Under the pieces are notes generated by a model. It ran no database searches. It was not told where the DNA came from and saw only the letters and a list, made by a program, of their open reading frames with translations. A stretch of 64,000 bases of DNA from Jaapia argillacea MUCL 33604 (taxonomy: Eukaryota; Basidiomycota; Agaricomycetes; Jaapiales; Jaapiaceae), in NCBI GenBank assembly GCA_000697665.1, contig KL197709.1, forward strand, positions 1,968,538 through 2,032,537, in the 5' to 3' direction. Every line of letters begins with the position of its first letter. The stretch's first letter is position 1. The translations under genes were made by a program, and so were the position numbers. This document shows, one piece after another, positions 13,923 to 25,900 of the stretch.

Positions 13923-16241
13923 AGCTAGAACGCTATCTATCCAAACAAGCTTTTGGGAATTTTATTTTCCGGCTTTCTATGATTCACCGACCTACTCAGA
14001 GTGGGCTCGATCGTGGACCGCTATCTGTGTCCCCAATCTTTCCCATCATTTGGCTCGAATTCAACGCTCGATATGTTGGCTCGTTGGGTTTGATTCCTTG
14101 GTTAGTGGTGATCCGCTGCTTTCCGGTATCTTGTCCATCATAATTCCGATGACTTCATTTCCAACTGAACTTGACGGAAGCCTCGTGACATTCATTCGCC
14201 ATTCCTTACAAGTTACCGTCTGAATCGTGCCACGACTGTCAACGAGGAGGTACGCCATTACCTGTCTCTTTTGTATGAAACAGATACATCCTGCCACGCT
14301 GAAAGGTCAACAGCACATACATAGTCACACGATCTGGACGACAAGCTGAGTGGCCAGTCCTCACATCTACTTCTTTGCCCGACCACAGCCGTCGACTAGG
14401 TCCGCGACCATGGACCCATGCCAACCCATGAATTCGCGTGAATATCTGGTCGACCTCGTCGACGACTGCGAAGCGTCGCCAAGGGTTTCATACCTTGAAA
14501 CATGGAGGACCCCCATCGCGGGCCGAGTGGGGAATCGGTTCATTTGCTCAACTTCCCTGCTTTTCTTCCATCCCATGACGTCGAACACGCACACCGCTGG
14601 CCCCTTCGGCTGCTCTTCCACTTTCAGAACTGTCCATACCCACTTCCCTGCTATTCAAGACAATGAGGCCCAACCTGGATAGCTCTGCGGTACACGACTT
14701 CTTCTACGGCCTAGCTTTGCTACAGTTCTTTCACCACAAAATCGCTGACATCCATCGACTCGGGGGTTAACCCTCAGCCTGCCTCTACAACTTAAAATTG
14801 TGGATGGGTCGAACGAACAAATGACAGTCCTGGACAAACTCTATGCCATCGATGATGGATCACGGTTTGAATGAACAGATAATATCACCGTGAGCACTTC
14901 CAGCCTTTATTCTTCTGTCCCTTCTGGCCGCACTTCACCGCTTTCAGCTAAACCCGTTCGACGCTCTTCCATCCTGGGGGTTCCATCCGTTGGCACGTAC
15001 AGTGCGGATTGCCCGAGACGAGACGAGACCTTCACATGTGCTTTGGGGGCACATTTAATCCATCTCAAATTGTATTTGAGCCGATCACCGTAGGTTCGCC
15101 AACCATTCTGGAGCGAAGAATGCTGCCTTGGGTAAAATGGGCGGTCCCTCCGCGGACTTCAACCAGGAGTATCCTTGGAGGAGCAAGGTGATACCCCTAC
15201 CCAAGCCCCTTCAACACTGATACTGAACCATCACGGTGGATGTACACACCATATTCGATTGTCTCGCACCAGAAACGAAACTATATTCTGCCGCCAGATC
15301 CTTCCAAGGTTCAAACGAGACGAGACCCACTTTTCAACGGTCTTCCTCGATTGGGGAATTTGTAGTGCATTTCGCGACAAAGCACAGTCAAACTCGAGGA
15401 AGGACCAAGCAAGGGCTGGGGATTCCGCGCCACAGTAGCGCACATCCGTTCGAGGCAGACCGACAGATCAAATCGGTTCCGAGGCAGCGAGGACAGACCC
15501 TGCGCCGAGGGTGCATCTGGAGATAAGAAGAGCACTGGATTCTTTTCTGTACAAGGAAGCGAGGTATTGTGGCAAGGTAACTTCGAGGCTCTACCTGAAT
15601 ACAATTGGAGTCCAAGCCCGCACTATCCCAATCTCCACGACGGAGAAGCAGGAGATCAGCCCTAATCTCAAGGCTCGTTTCCTCGACGGGTGGGTTCTTG
15701 AGGGTGTTCGAGGCTTGCTCTGGCTGACCAAAGGCTAAGTCCTGGCGATACCAGAAACGGTCACCGTCGCGCAAGTGGGACGGAAGGGGTAAGTTTCGAT
15801 ATGCATAGCTCGAGATAACTTGCAGCAGGGGTGGTTGTCTCGTAGACGGCCCAAAGACAGTCATCTCATGATTCTGCGAATAAACCAGAAATGTTATGTA
15901 GCTTCGGACATGCAATGTTTGGTGGCGAGTCCTTTGTTTGCTTCAATGCTTGGGTATATTTTTCGTTGTCTTCGACGATTTTGTCACATTTACAACAAAG
16001 AGAGGAATTACCACTCACCTCCACCGCACGGATTCTTTTTATCATCATGGACGTCGCCCCGAACGATGGATATGCTATTTTGCTTGCCATGGGCGTTCAC
16101 CTGGACCGTGCGCAATTGAAAGTGATTTCACACGCATGACTAAGCCTCAAACCTGGTTCATTCTGTTGCCACCTCATCCTCAACGCTCCGCATCCAACAC
16201 AGCGTCGGTGACGGCGCACGACGAACGTATCCACGAAATCC
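13923..16241. other. 2.3-kb stretch without an assignable gene; coding-looking fragments on the plus strand
   Basis: Nothing in this stretch matches a family I know. Several plus-strand segments look like exons because they are open, free of low complexity and end at plausible splice sites: near 14773-14869 (LSLPLQLKIVDGSNEQM), 15009-15130 (CFGGTFNPSQIVFEP), 15196-15362 (SRWMYTPYSIVSHQKRNY) and 15387-15738. These lie in different frames and I could not join all of them confidently. No long minus-strand frame with family features is present. It could hold an unrecognised multi-exon gene, a decayed gene, or 5' exons of the forkhead gene. Confidence 0.5.
15387..15738 (+). CDS. Possible terminal exons of an unrecognised gene
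   Basis: I see a plausible last-exon pair. A segment from about 15387 reads KLEEGPSKGWGFRATVAHI and continues to FFSVQGSEVLWQG at a donor GTAACT near 15576. Joining to the acceptor after 15611 keeps the frame and gives ARTIPISTTEKQEISPNLK, then ARFLDGWVLEGVRGLLW, with a stop at 15738. A competing reading stays in one frame without the intron through KEARYCGK. I do not recognise the product, and the upstream exons are uncertain. A decayed gene would also fit. Confidence 0.3.
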
Positions 16242-17461
16242 ATGTCCCAGCAACCGACACCACCTATGATCCCGCCAAATATGTTGCAAGTGCAACAGCA
16301 GCAACAGCCGCCACCCAATATGTTGCCACCCCCAGGCTCGTATTATCCTGATGGCGCTGACCACGATTTGACCGGCGGTCTGCCTATAAACCTCGATTCT
16401 CTCCGCGATGGTCCTCCTGGAAGCAAACCTTTCTATCCATATTCGACACTTATTCGGTAATTCAGACTCTTTGTCCTGGTGTTTGTTTGTATATGTGGTT
16501 CTCACGGGTCATCTTCAGTTACGCCATTAAAGGCTCTCCAACGGGAAAACTGTTGCTTGAAGACATCTACTATGCAATCGAATCTCGAGTATGTGACACA
16601 ATCCGCGTATCTTTGTCGTTATCTCACCAATCTCGCACAGTTCCCTTACTTCAGAAGCGCGCCTCCTGGCTGGAAGGTGAGTAAGCAGGCCGTCGTGCCT
16701 TTCATATACCTTGCGACTTGGTACCAACTGGCCTCTAATCACTCCCTTGATTTAGAATTCTGTCCGCCACAATCTATCCCTGAATCCCTGCTTTGAGAAA
16801 GTGCCTCGTCCCCTGACGGATCGAGGCAAGGGGTCGTACTGGACTGTCAATGATAATGTTGACCCGCGTACGGGTGTTCATCGTGTTCGCAAGAAGAAAC
16901 CCAAGAAGAGCGACCGCCAAGATGAGGAAGAGAATGCGGTAGATTACCACTCAGGAGGAACTCCTCAAGCCTTCGACGATCCACATGCCCAGTTTGTCCA
17001 ACAGCCCCCCATGCTCGATGATGGCGCTGGTCCCAGTCGCCAGCCACCACCATTCCCACCTCCGTATCCCCCGTACGTATTTCCCGCTCCCCCATATTTT
17101 CTTCGTAATTTCTCACCATCTACGTAGGTTCGATCCTTCGTTTCCCATGATGGGCCACCCTGCCATGGCATACCCACCCGCCATGGCGTTAGTCCGCCCC
17201 GAGGAGGAAGGGATGGAGATCGATGAGCATGGCAATATCAACTGGAGACTTGCCTGGTTGAAGGAACTGAGCTCGCTCCAGCAATTGTCGGCGGAACAAG
17301 AGAAAGCAGGTGTTGAACAAGAGTGGTACCGGATGATGCTTTACCGGGTCCGCGGTGCATTCGCACCCGTAGCTTACCCTGAGGGCGTGGTCTCCGTGCA
17401 CCCTCCCCATGGAATGGGTCCCCCAGGGGATATGTCCGACCAACAGCACCCAGACCAATAG
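16242..17461 (+). CDS. Forkhead-domain transcription factor
   Basis: The forkhead winged-helix domain is clear across three exons: [18 protein letters not shown] (helix 1), [18 protein letters not shown] (helix 2) and [19 protein letters not shown] (recognition helix 3, with the signature [10 protein letters not shown]). The wing is [12 protein letters not shown] basic stretch [11 protein letters not shown] after the domain is a likely nuclear localisation signal. The N terminus is a short Gln/Pro-rich leader from the ATG at 16242. The C-terminal part is Pro-rich and ends with a helical region ([20 protein letters not shown]), stop at 17459-17461. Introns split the forkhead domain at about 16459, 16590 and 16676. 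I cannot tell which fungal forkhead class this is. Extra 5' exons in the unassigned upstream stretch are possible. Confidence 0.93.
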
Positions 17462-17753
17462 TGGGTTGTAGGACGATTGTTTCAGTATATCCCGGTCTCC
17501 TTTCACTGTTACCCCCATGCCTCTTCGCACACAGATGTATCGATTATGTCCCTAGGTTACCTTACGGCAGTACTTGTATAATGTGCTGGATGTTCTGCAA
17601 CAATCCTGTCGTCGCAGTCATCTCTCGGTCGGACCGTCGGCGAAGTCCGAAACATCCCTCCGAACCGAAAGCCCGATCTCACTAAGCCACACATCTACTC
17701 GGAGCAAAAATGTATAAAGTTAGTGACCCCACACGTACTTTCTACCATTCCAA

Positions 17754-18838
17754 ATGTCTCCAACGGCGATATTCGTTCCCGCTGAAGCTCCTGTGACCCA
17801 ACAGACAGAGTCTGCTTTCTTTGCCAAAGGAAACGCTCTTGTGATTGGGTCTTTGGCCACAGCACAGGATGGAAGGTTTCAGGCCCTCGTATCAGATCTT
17901 GAGGGTAGTAGAAAGGTGGAAAAACAAATGCTGGACAGACTGTTAGAAGGAGGTGCGTCGAAATTAGAATCGATTATATTGAAACCCCTGACTTGTTCAT
18001 TCAGCGACCTCACTGGCGCCGTCGAGCTACGCATGTGTGCACATCACCCTAACGCCCACGGAATACGAGACCCTCGCTCCTTCACTCCAGCTTCTCCTCG
18101 CCCAGTTGCTCTCAGGCCTGGAACCTCTGGGGACGCTCCATCTCCTGAATCTTTCCTCATCCCTCCTTAATCTCCCGGCCGAGCTGACTCTCGCCGGATT
18201 CAACGTCTTAACTGCTTTACCGACTTCAGAAGGAGCGATCATCGCTCAGAAGCCCACTCCTGCTCCTGCTCCATCTTACTCCCTTAAAGATCGCTCCGCG
18301 GCACCGGTCCAGGCGCATCCCACTTCCATCGCCTTACCTCGACGCAAGACAGATAAGTCCGCAAAGAAAGCTTTGTGGACTCTGAATTCTCCTTCCACTC
18401 CGACAATCGATGCCGAAAGCCTACTTACGCCCGCTGACAAGGAAAGGCCGGTCCCAACTTGTGAGCCCGCAGTGAAAGGGGTGCCTCGGCGCAAGAAAGC
18501 ATGCAAGAACTGTAGTTGTGGGCTTGCAGAGCTGGAAGCAGAGGAGGCAAAGCAGAGCAAGGTCGTGCTTTTGGATGGCGCAGAAAGTGGGCAGACTATG
18601 GAGGTTGATCAAGCTGAGAGAGAGAGGCTGGTGAAAGCAGCGGAAAGTGCCCCGAAAGCGACGAGTAGCTGTGGTAGTTGCTTCCTTGGAGATGCCTTCC
18701 GATGTGCTGGTTGTCCATATCGAGGTGAGCCTTTTGAATCTTACTATCACCGTCATTATTGAGTATCGTCCCTCAGGACTGCCTGCCTTCAAACCAGGCG
18801 AGAAGGTGGAGATCGACTTTGGTATGGACGACATCTGA
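17754..18838 (+). CDS. DRE2: Anamorsin/Dre2, cytosolic Fe-S cluster assembly factor
   Basis: Dre2 receives electrons from the diflavin reductase Tah18 and supplies them for cytosolic iron-sulfur protein assembly; it also shuttles to the mitochondrial intermembrane space. The N-terminal methyltransferase-like domain runs from [13 protein letters not shown] to about residue 160. The C terminus has both diagnostic cysteine motifs: Fe-S motif A with an upstream Cys plus [13 protein letters not shown] (C-x2-C-x-C), and motif [22 protein letters not shown], a twin C-x2-C. The last exon gives [19 protein letters not shown] with stop at 18838. There are two introns, near 17955 and 18724. Length and order match the family. 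Confidence 0.96.
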
Positions 18839-18994
18839 ACAGCGGCCTGAGTCTGACTGTCCTCCGCGTCTGCCACGGTGCTAGCAACCTGTATCTTTCA
18901 TTAACTTGTCCTTCTTTTCTGCTACCATTTTCTGTGCATTACCGTGTATGTAAACCTACGACCACTAGCACCGAGTAGGATGGCTGGGACTTCG

Positions 18995-19001
18995 TCACGT
19001 G
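18995..19001. promoter_or_regulatory. TCACGTG motif upstream of BCD1
   Basis: TCACGTG lies 81 bases before the BCD1 start codon. It is one of four such heptamers found just upstream of start codons in this window. Function is inferred only from this positioning. Confidence 0.35.
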
Positions 19002-19081
19002 CATTCATTTTGAGATGAATTTTCAAGTGCAGATTCCGCCGTGACTGCGAACCAGCACTGAGCACTGGTCATCGGCATATC

Positions 19082-20440
19082 ATGGCAGAAACCATTCTGA
19101 GTCTCCCTGAGGCGTCTACCAGTGCCAAACCCTTACATTGTGCAATCTGCAACAACGAGAGTGCCATCTACACCTGCCCGCGCTGCGCGGTCCGCTCCTG
19201 CTCTGCTCAATGCTCTGCCTCTCACAAGGTCTCCACAGGCTGCTCGGGTGTTCGAAACAAAGCGGCGTATGTTCCCATCAATCAGTATAGCTGGGGCACC
19301 ATGATGGACGACTACGTTTTTCTGGAGGAAGTCGGACGCAAAGTTGGTGAGTGGGGCAAACAGATCGGTGAAGGGGGGCTTGCAGTTGGTAGTGGTGATG
19401 GAGGAAGAGGAGGGCGTGGCGCTATGTCCATGAGAAGTAGAGGAAGGGGTAGGGGCGGTATGAGGGGATCAGGGAGGACGAAGAGGGATGTGTTGAAGAT
19501 GCAATTGGACTTTCGAGACATCGACATGGAAGGGCTACCAACTGGCATGGCGAAGCGCAAGCTCAACCAGTCGACATGGGATTTCAAGTACGTATAGATT
19601 ATCACCTGGTCTACACGTACTCTCCGACAACAGAACTAATGTCCTTTCAGAAACAAAACTGGTCTCCTCACCATCGAATTCAAGTTCCACCGTCCCCGTG
19701 ACCCATCAGCACCTTCGTCCCAGCCACCTGAGCCACCCTTGACCCTTCTCACTCACCGAAATAGTCTGGATAGTACCCTCTGGTCAATTATTCAACAGCT
19801 TGCGACACAACGCGGCAAGTCGAAGAAGGAGGATTCTCCTACTTCTTGGCTCAAGTCCCTCGTCTATCCTGATCCTGATGACCCCGAATCGTTCACACCG
19901 CCATCTATCCTCATGCCTGCTACAGCTGACTCCCTCCCCAGTCATGGCAGAGACCGGCTGGAATCGCGGGGATACTACAGAGTTGATCCGACACAACAGC
20001 TCGAGACCGTCCTTCGATTCAAATCTTTCGTCGAGTTCCCGACCTTTGAGGTTTGGGAAGACGGGGCATTCGCTGGGATTATCATCGACGGCAATGGGGA
20101 GATTCAAAGGGACGGGGGTGAGGATAGAAGACCTAAACGACGGAAAATGAACTTGAAGGAAGGCAGAACAGCGATAAGTGGTTTGTTGGCGGGATACGGT
20201 AGCGAGGGAGGTGAAGATGATGGCGAGGACATGAATGTCTTGGACGCCTTGGGAGAATATGCCGAAAGCGGTGAAGATGAAGAACAGCCGCCATTTGTCC
20301 GAACAGGTGGATCTGAGGGGCCCCATGAACAGGGGGATGGTGTTGAGGATTACAATGCTTTGATAGAGAAGATTCGATTGGCGCAGAAGGAGCTGGGCGA
20401 GTCAGACGATGCAGAGGAGTTGGATTGGAGTGATTCATAA
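19082..20440 (+). CDS. BCD1: Box C/D snoRNA biogenesis protein 1 with HIT zinc finger
   Basis: Bcd1 (human ZNHIT6) is needed for stable assembly of box C/D snoRNPs in the nucleus. The N-terminal HIT-type zinc finger is complete: CAICNNESAIYTCPRC, then SCSAQCSASHKVSTGCSG. VPINQYSWGTMMDDYVFLEE, the conserved Bcd1 segment, follows, then an RGG-like run GRGRGGMRGSGRT. The second exon continues NKTGLLTIEFKFHRP, LTLLTHRNSLDSTLWSII and YYRVDPTQQLETVLRFKSF, the Bcd1 core. It ends with acidic, disordered sequence and DDAEELDWSDS at 20440. One intron near 19590-19650 is evident. The 3' end is convergent with Med18, only 68 bases apart. Confidence 0.92.
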
Positions 20441-20508
20441 CATGTCCCGCCCCACTCTCCACCGTCCTTGACCCGACTGTCGGCCACACATAAAGACACA
20501 TTTGAAGG

Positions 20509-21300
20509 CTACAAGTCTTGACGCCGGAGATCCAACAAGCCCTTCATCAAGAGCTGCACCTCGAGGACCGCATCGATATATTGGCTCAGTGGGGTTTCTT
20601 GTGTATTTCGGATCGGGGTGGCGTTCTTCACCTCGACCTCCCATAAGGTATCCGCGTGCGCTGGAATGGGCTTTTGCGTCTTGGGATCGACCTATAGCAC
20701 CTTCGATCAGCATCAGGATTCCTCCAGTCCGAGTTAGAAAACACACCTGCTCTTGTTGAAACATCTGGATTACTAGCGCTCCTCTACGAAAAGAGTAGCC
20801 TCTTTTATATATCTGAGAGCGTCGGCTATTTGGTAACGTTGTGAGGAGATGGGGCATGGTGTGAACCCAGTTGGGGACTTACTTGTATCCCAAGGCTGAG
20901 GCAAAAGTGACTGCGTCACCGATAACCTGGACAACTGCCCATGGTCTGACTGTGGCCTCTGGATGTACACGAACAGATTCTGGTTTCATGTAGGAGTAGA
21001 GTACCCTACAAGCGAAATATGCCGTCGGTCAGCGCCAATTCTAGTTCTCGAGGGAGGGGCGACAGTCGTGTAGACCAACCATCCTGTTCCCGGTTCAGTG
21101 AGCTCTTTCCTGGCTCTGAGCATGACAGGTTCGGTTCCTGTATCCCTATGATGCTGTGAGTCGTACGGTTCAAACACGATCTCCACGCAGTGCAGAGGTT
21201 GGGATGATTCGCTTTGGAGGGAGATCCGGTTCATGATGGCTTTCAAATCTTTAGAAAAGAATTCTCCAAAGAGAGCGACTTCATAGAGATGTGATGACAT
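20509..21300 (-). CDS. MED18: Mediator complex subunit 18
   Basis: Med18 belongs to the Mediator head module and, with Med20, forms a movable jaw that contacts RNA polymerase II. The ATG at 21300 starts MSSHLYEVALFGEFFSKD, the usual opening of this family (YE-x-L-x-G). Then come PLHCVEIVFEPYDSQ, GWLVYTTVAPP, SVRVHPEATVRPWAVVQV and GDAVTFASALGYK, followed by EGYSFRRGALVIQMFQQEQ (the family core). The final exon gives ADTLWEVEVKNATP and AVLEVQLLMKGLLDLRRQDL with stop at 20509. Upstream sequence in frame begins only with GTG, so 21300 is chosen. It is the short neighbour between BCD1 (convergent) and the flavoprotein gene. Confidence 0.85.
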
Positions 21301-21467
21301 GTTGCCACGGAGCAGTGGGAGTAAGGAAGGGAGGGGAATCGGAAATTGAGTTGACGTTGAGGAACTCAGCACTAGTGTTGATGAGACACGAGTGCTTCAC
21401 GCAAATCTGATCTTGCCCGATTGGGATATGATGTATTCTACGCTCTATTTCGAGAGTATCTATCACA

Positions 21468-22690
21468 TTACAATTTCCATACATCTTGCGACGTAAAGCC
21501 CATTTCGCCTAATATACCCCCAACATCTCCCTGCGAGAGATTACGACCCATGGGACCAGCAATGGCAGCCACCGTCCTGTACGAAAATTTCAGTGCATTC
21601 GGACGACAGAACCAGAGTAATGCACATACCGATCTGGACCAGATACTAGGAACAGGACGCGCTTTCCAAGCTTCTCCCGATCGATTTTGGTAGCTTCTGC
21701 AGAGCTCTTTCGTTTGAACCAAGAACTGCCTTGGGACAATCCAAGAGCCTTCTGCACGGCGGATGTTCCGATTCGAGAAACTTGTAGATTATGTGACGCG
21801 GGAGAAGATAGATTGCCTGGGGAATCGACAAAAAGGTGGAACTTGAAGCGTTCGGGTTGAGCTGCTGCCAAAGACTTGAGGGGTTGCAGTATCTCTGGGG
21901 GAGGTAACTCCACAGGTGTTCGGGAGGAGTGGAGGAGGGTGATACGGGGGGTCGATGTCGATGGTGTAGATTTTTGATTTATCAGCAAGTGGTGGATGAG
22001 CTGATACATTGGCGTTATGCCGGTACCTCCTGAAATCTTGGTTCAATTTGAGAATTGCCAGCCCCACAACGATCGTTTGAGAGAACGCACCATGACGAGT
22101 TCATCGTACTCCCCTTCCCTCCATGCCCAGGTGGGTACGGGTCCTCTGATTTCGATAGAGTCCCCGACATTTTTGGAGTGCAACCACTTCCCAACTTCCC
22201 CATCCACATATCTCTTGATCCAGAATTTCATGATACCCTGTTTGTCTATCCCCTCCAACGGTGTATACGGCCTCTCGACTTGGATATCCGAGTCTTTCAT
22301 ATATATTGACCAAACTGGATTTAAATCCTCCGGGAAGGGTACCAAATGGGTTGGTAATTTTAAGGTCAATAGTTTGCTATTAGGCCCCGTGGTTTCGCTG
22401 GAAAGCAGAGTGGCCGGGGTGAAATGCGAGGGCGAGATAGGGATATCATCACGAGTTGGGGCTGCACGAGATTCCGACTCTGGCCAAAACATGTAGGTGG
22501 CGGACCAGGTAGCGGCACTGAGCCAGACACCGAAAGCCAGCTGGCGGTAGGGAGACATTCTACGGAACCAACCCTTTGTCGGAAGCGACCACCTCGGGGG
22601 ACGAGATGAGACACTGCGAACACTGCGAACACTGTGGTGCAGGGGCAGGCGTGTGCCTCCTGCAAACCGGTGAAGCAGCGTGCACGACAT
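21468..22690 (-). CDS. Cytochrome b5 reductase-like mitochondrial flavoprotein (possibly Cyc2-like)
   Basis: The ATG at 22690 opens an Arg/Ser-rich, acid-free leader (RSVRSVSSRPPRWSLPTKG) fitting a mitochondrial presequence. One membrane helix follows (LAFGVWLSAATWSATYMFW). The FAD domain shows VERPYTPLEGIDKQGIMKF, with the R-x-Y-T motif binding FAD. After an intron the NAD(P) domain shows SGGTGITPMYQLIHHLLIN. The C terminus is VLFLVSGPDR...GGILGEMGFTSQDVWKL, stop at 21468. Known possibilities are outer-membrane or ER NADH-cytochrome b5 reductase, or the Cyc2-type inner-membrane protein that supports haem attachment to cytochrome c. The presequence-plus-anchor layout makes me lean to the latter. 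It is divergent from NPC1. Confidence 0.8.
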
Positions 22691-22967
22691 TGCAGGGGCC
22701 AGCTGCCAGTGGATCGGGCTCGGATATTAGACTTGGAGCGAAATATGGACTCGATGAAAGTTTGAAGACAGTTCCACGTGCGCGTGCCTTTACGCGTCTT
22801 GTCCTCCGACAGTGACACCACTCGGATATACATCCTCGGCTTTGCTTTCATCCTCCCTGCACATCTAACTAAAGCCTTCGTTTCCTTCTGACCAAGTCCT
22901 CGTATAATTTGGCGCGCATCCGGATCATTCACGCCTGAAGAATTACTGGGCGGTCATCACTACTACC

Positions 22968-25900
22968 ATGGCGTCACACGCGCCCACAGATGGTGGAATG
23001 TCAGGTCAATGTGCCATGCGAGGGTCCTGCGGGACAAAGGGCTGGTTTGGAAAGCCTTTACCGTGCCCGTACGATGGTGCGGCCGAGGAGGTCTGCTTTC
23101 TCTCCAATCGCTCCAGTCATTGCTCCTGACGAATGTGATCCTAGCCTGAGAATGATGAGGCCCGCTCGCTCCTTGTCGCTGTATGCGGCCCTCAGTTTGC
23201 CGAAGGACCCATCTGTTGTACAAATGATCAAGTCGAGACACTGCGCGACAACCTGGGCGAAGCGGAGAACCTCATATCATCTTGCCCAGCATGCCGGAAC
23301 AACTTCCGTTCGTTCTTCTGCACATTCACATGTTCTCCCGACCAAGCCACCTTCTTGGATGTTACTTCGACACAGAAGTCAAGTACAGGTCAAACCGCGG
23401 TTGCATCTGTCGACTTTTTTGTTGGAGAACAGTTTGGACGAGGTTTCTTTGACAGTTGCAAGAGCGTTCAGGTGGGAGCTACAAATGGGTATGCCATGGA
23501 CCTGATAGGAGGGGGCGCGAAGAATTATTCGTCATTTCTCAAGTTCATGGGAGATGAAAAGCCTTTGGGAAGCCCCTTTCAGATCAATTACCCCCTCCGC
23601 TCACCACCCGAGTTCACTCCTCTTGACCCAACTCCGCGGAACTGTTACGACAACAATCTCGCCAGTCGATGTACTTGCATCGACTGTCCCAGCATTTGCT
23701 CGGAATTGCCAGAAGTCCTACCCCCAGGCTCTGGTTCCACTTGTCACGTTGGAACCCTCTCATGTCTATCCTTCATCCTCGTTCTCGCATACGCTCTCGC
23801 CGTTGTGGGTGTCTTGTTCGGATATATCGTACAAGCGAGTATTCGGAGACGGAGGGAGAAGAAGTACGAACGAATGGTCCTTGGGACGGATGCTGCATCA
23901 GAGGTCAATGCACTGTCACCTCGCTCGCGTTCGCGTGGTCTTGTGGGCGCATCCTCGCTGGCTCAGTACGTCGATGGGGAGGACTCTCTGGGTGCACACT
24001 CAGAAGAATCAAGACATCATCTTGGCCGTGGGGCTTCCCTCCTCGACCCCATCGAAACGGTTCAACCTCGGCAGTATCGCCTTAACAATGTACTACGGCG
24101 ATCGTTCTACCGTCTTGGCCTCATGTGTGCTACCTCGCCTTGGCTGACCTTCACCATCGTGTTCGCACTTGTCGGCCTCGTCAACCTTGGATGGAAGAAG
24201 TTCGAGGTCGAGACAGATCCTGTACGGCTTTGGGTCGCCCCCACGTCTGAAAGCAAACTGCAGAAGGAATTCTTTGATGAACACTTCGGACCTTTCTATC
24301 GACCACAGCAGATATTCATCACATCCACCCCTGTCGCACCCACGGACGCGCAGCTGAATGCTTCATCTTCCACCGATCCTCTTCTCTTCGACAAGCCCCC
24401 CGTCCTTTCGTGGTCCCATCTCCAGTACTGGGCTAAAGTTGAATCGACTATCCGAACACTCACCTCGACTCCCAACAATTATCGACTTGCAGACGTATGT
24501 TTCAAGCCTGCCGGCCCCTCCGGCGCTTGTGTGGTTCAGTCTGCGTTGGCATGGTTTGGGAACGATCTTTCTGACTATGACGAGGATACCTGGGAAGATC
24601 GCATCCGGCAGTGCGCAAACTCCCCAGTGGACTGTTTACCCGATTTCCAACAACCACTTGGACCCGAGTACGTCCTGGGTGGCGTCCCCGAGAACCATGA
24701 TGGAGGAAAGAGGTTCTTGGACGCGGAGGCGATGGTGGTGACATATGTGGTCTCGGACTCACTGGACACCGAAGTCCAAGAGCGGGCGATGGAGTGGGAA
24801 AGAACGTTGCGAGAGTATCTCCAGCAAGTTAGTGAAGATGCTCCTTGGGACGCTGGCATTCAGATAGCTTATTCCACCGGAGTTTCTCTGGAGGAAGAGA
24901 TCAACAAGAGCACGAACATGGATGTCAAGATTGTCGTCCTATCCTACCTTGCGATGTTTTTCTACGTCGCACTGACACTTGGGAGTGGATCCGCTGTGAA
25001 GGACGAAGAAGGAGTGGGTTCGTCTCTGGCGAGATGGGCAGCAAACCTTCCTAAACTCTTCAAATCCTCCCGATTATCATCCTCATCTGTTTCTGACGAC
25101 CTGGCGGATGCACCTAGCCTTTTCCCGCGACTTCCCCGCAAGCTTTTCGTCGGCTCCAAGTTCACTTTAGGCCTCTTTGGGATCATCCTCGTCATCCTCT
25201 CCGTGTCATCGTCGGTCGGGCTCTTCTCTGCGATGAATGTCAAAGTGACTCTCATTATCGCGGAAGTCATCCCATTCTTGGTTTTGGCGGTCGGGGTTGA
25301 TAACGTGTTTATCCTTGTCCACGAGTTAGATCGCCAAAACCTCCTACATGGACCAAACGCCGCCACTGCTCCTGGAGCTCAGGTTCCTTCACTCAACTAC
25401 AGCAATAATGCGCAAATGTCACCAACACAAAACCAACGACCTCCTTTCGAATCATCTCACGATGAATCCATAGATGCAGCCTCCATGCCTGTGTATTTAT
25501 CGGCCGAAGAGCGGGTGGCACGTGCATTGGCAAAGATGGGTCCGTCGATCTTGTTGAGCTCAGTGACGGAGACTGTGGCATTCGCACTTGGTGCGTTGGT
25601 GCCTATGCCTGCCGTCAGGAATTTTGCTCTCTACGCCGCTGGAAGTGTACTGCTCAATGCATTGCTTCAAGTCACGGTTTTCATCAGTGCTCTGGTCCTT
25701 GATCTAAGACGAGTCGAGGTGAGTTTGTAGCAGTATCGGGCCGTTTCTATAGTGTTGACTTGATGGATCATGACAGTCGAGCCGTGTCGATTGCTTCCCT
25801 TGCGTAAAGCTGCCTAACCGGATTGCTTTACTTGAGGCACCACCAAGTGGCAGCGGAATCGGAAGAATAGCTCGTTTTATACGTCGTCACTATGCACCAT

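Noticed and set aside
15388-15915. 175-codon minus-strand frame in the unassigned stretch
   Set aside because: No family motif, and it overlaps better exon-like segments on the plus strand.
22603-22642. Tandem ACTGCGAAC repeats
   Set aside because: They encode the VRSVRSVS part of the b5 reductase-like presequence; a short coding microrepeat, not an array of interest.
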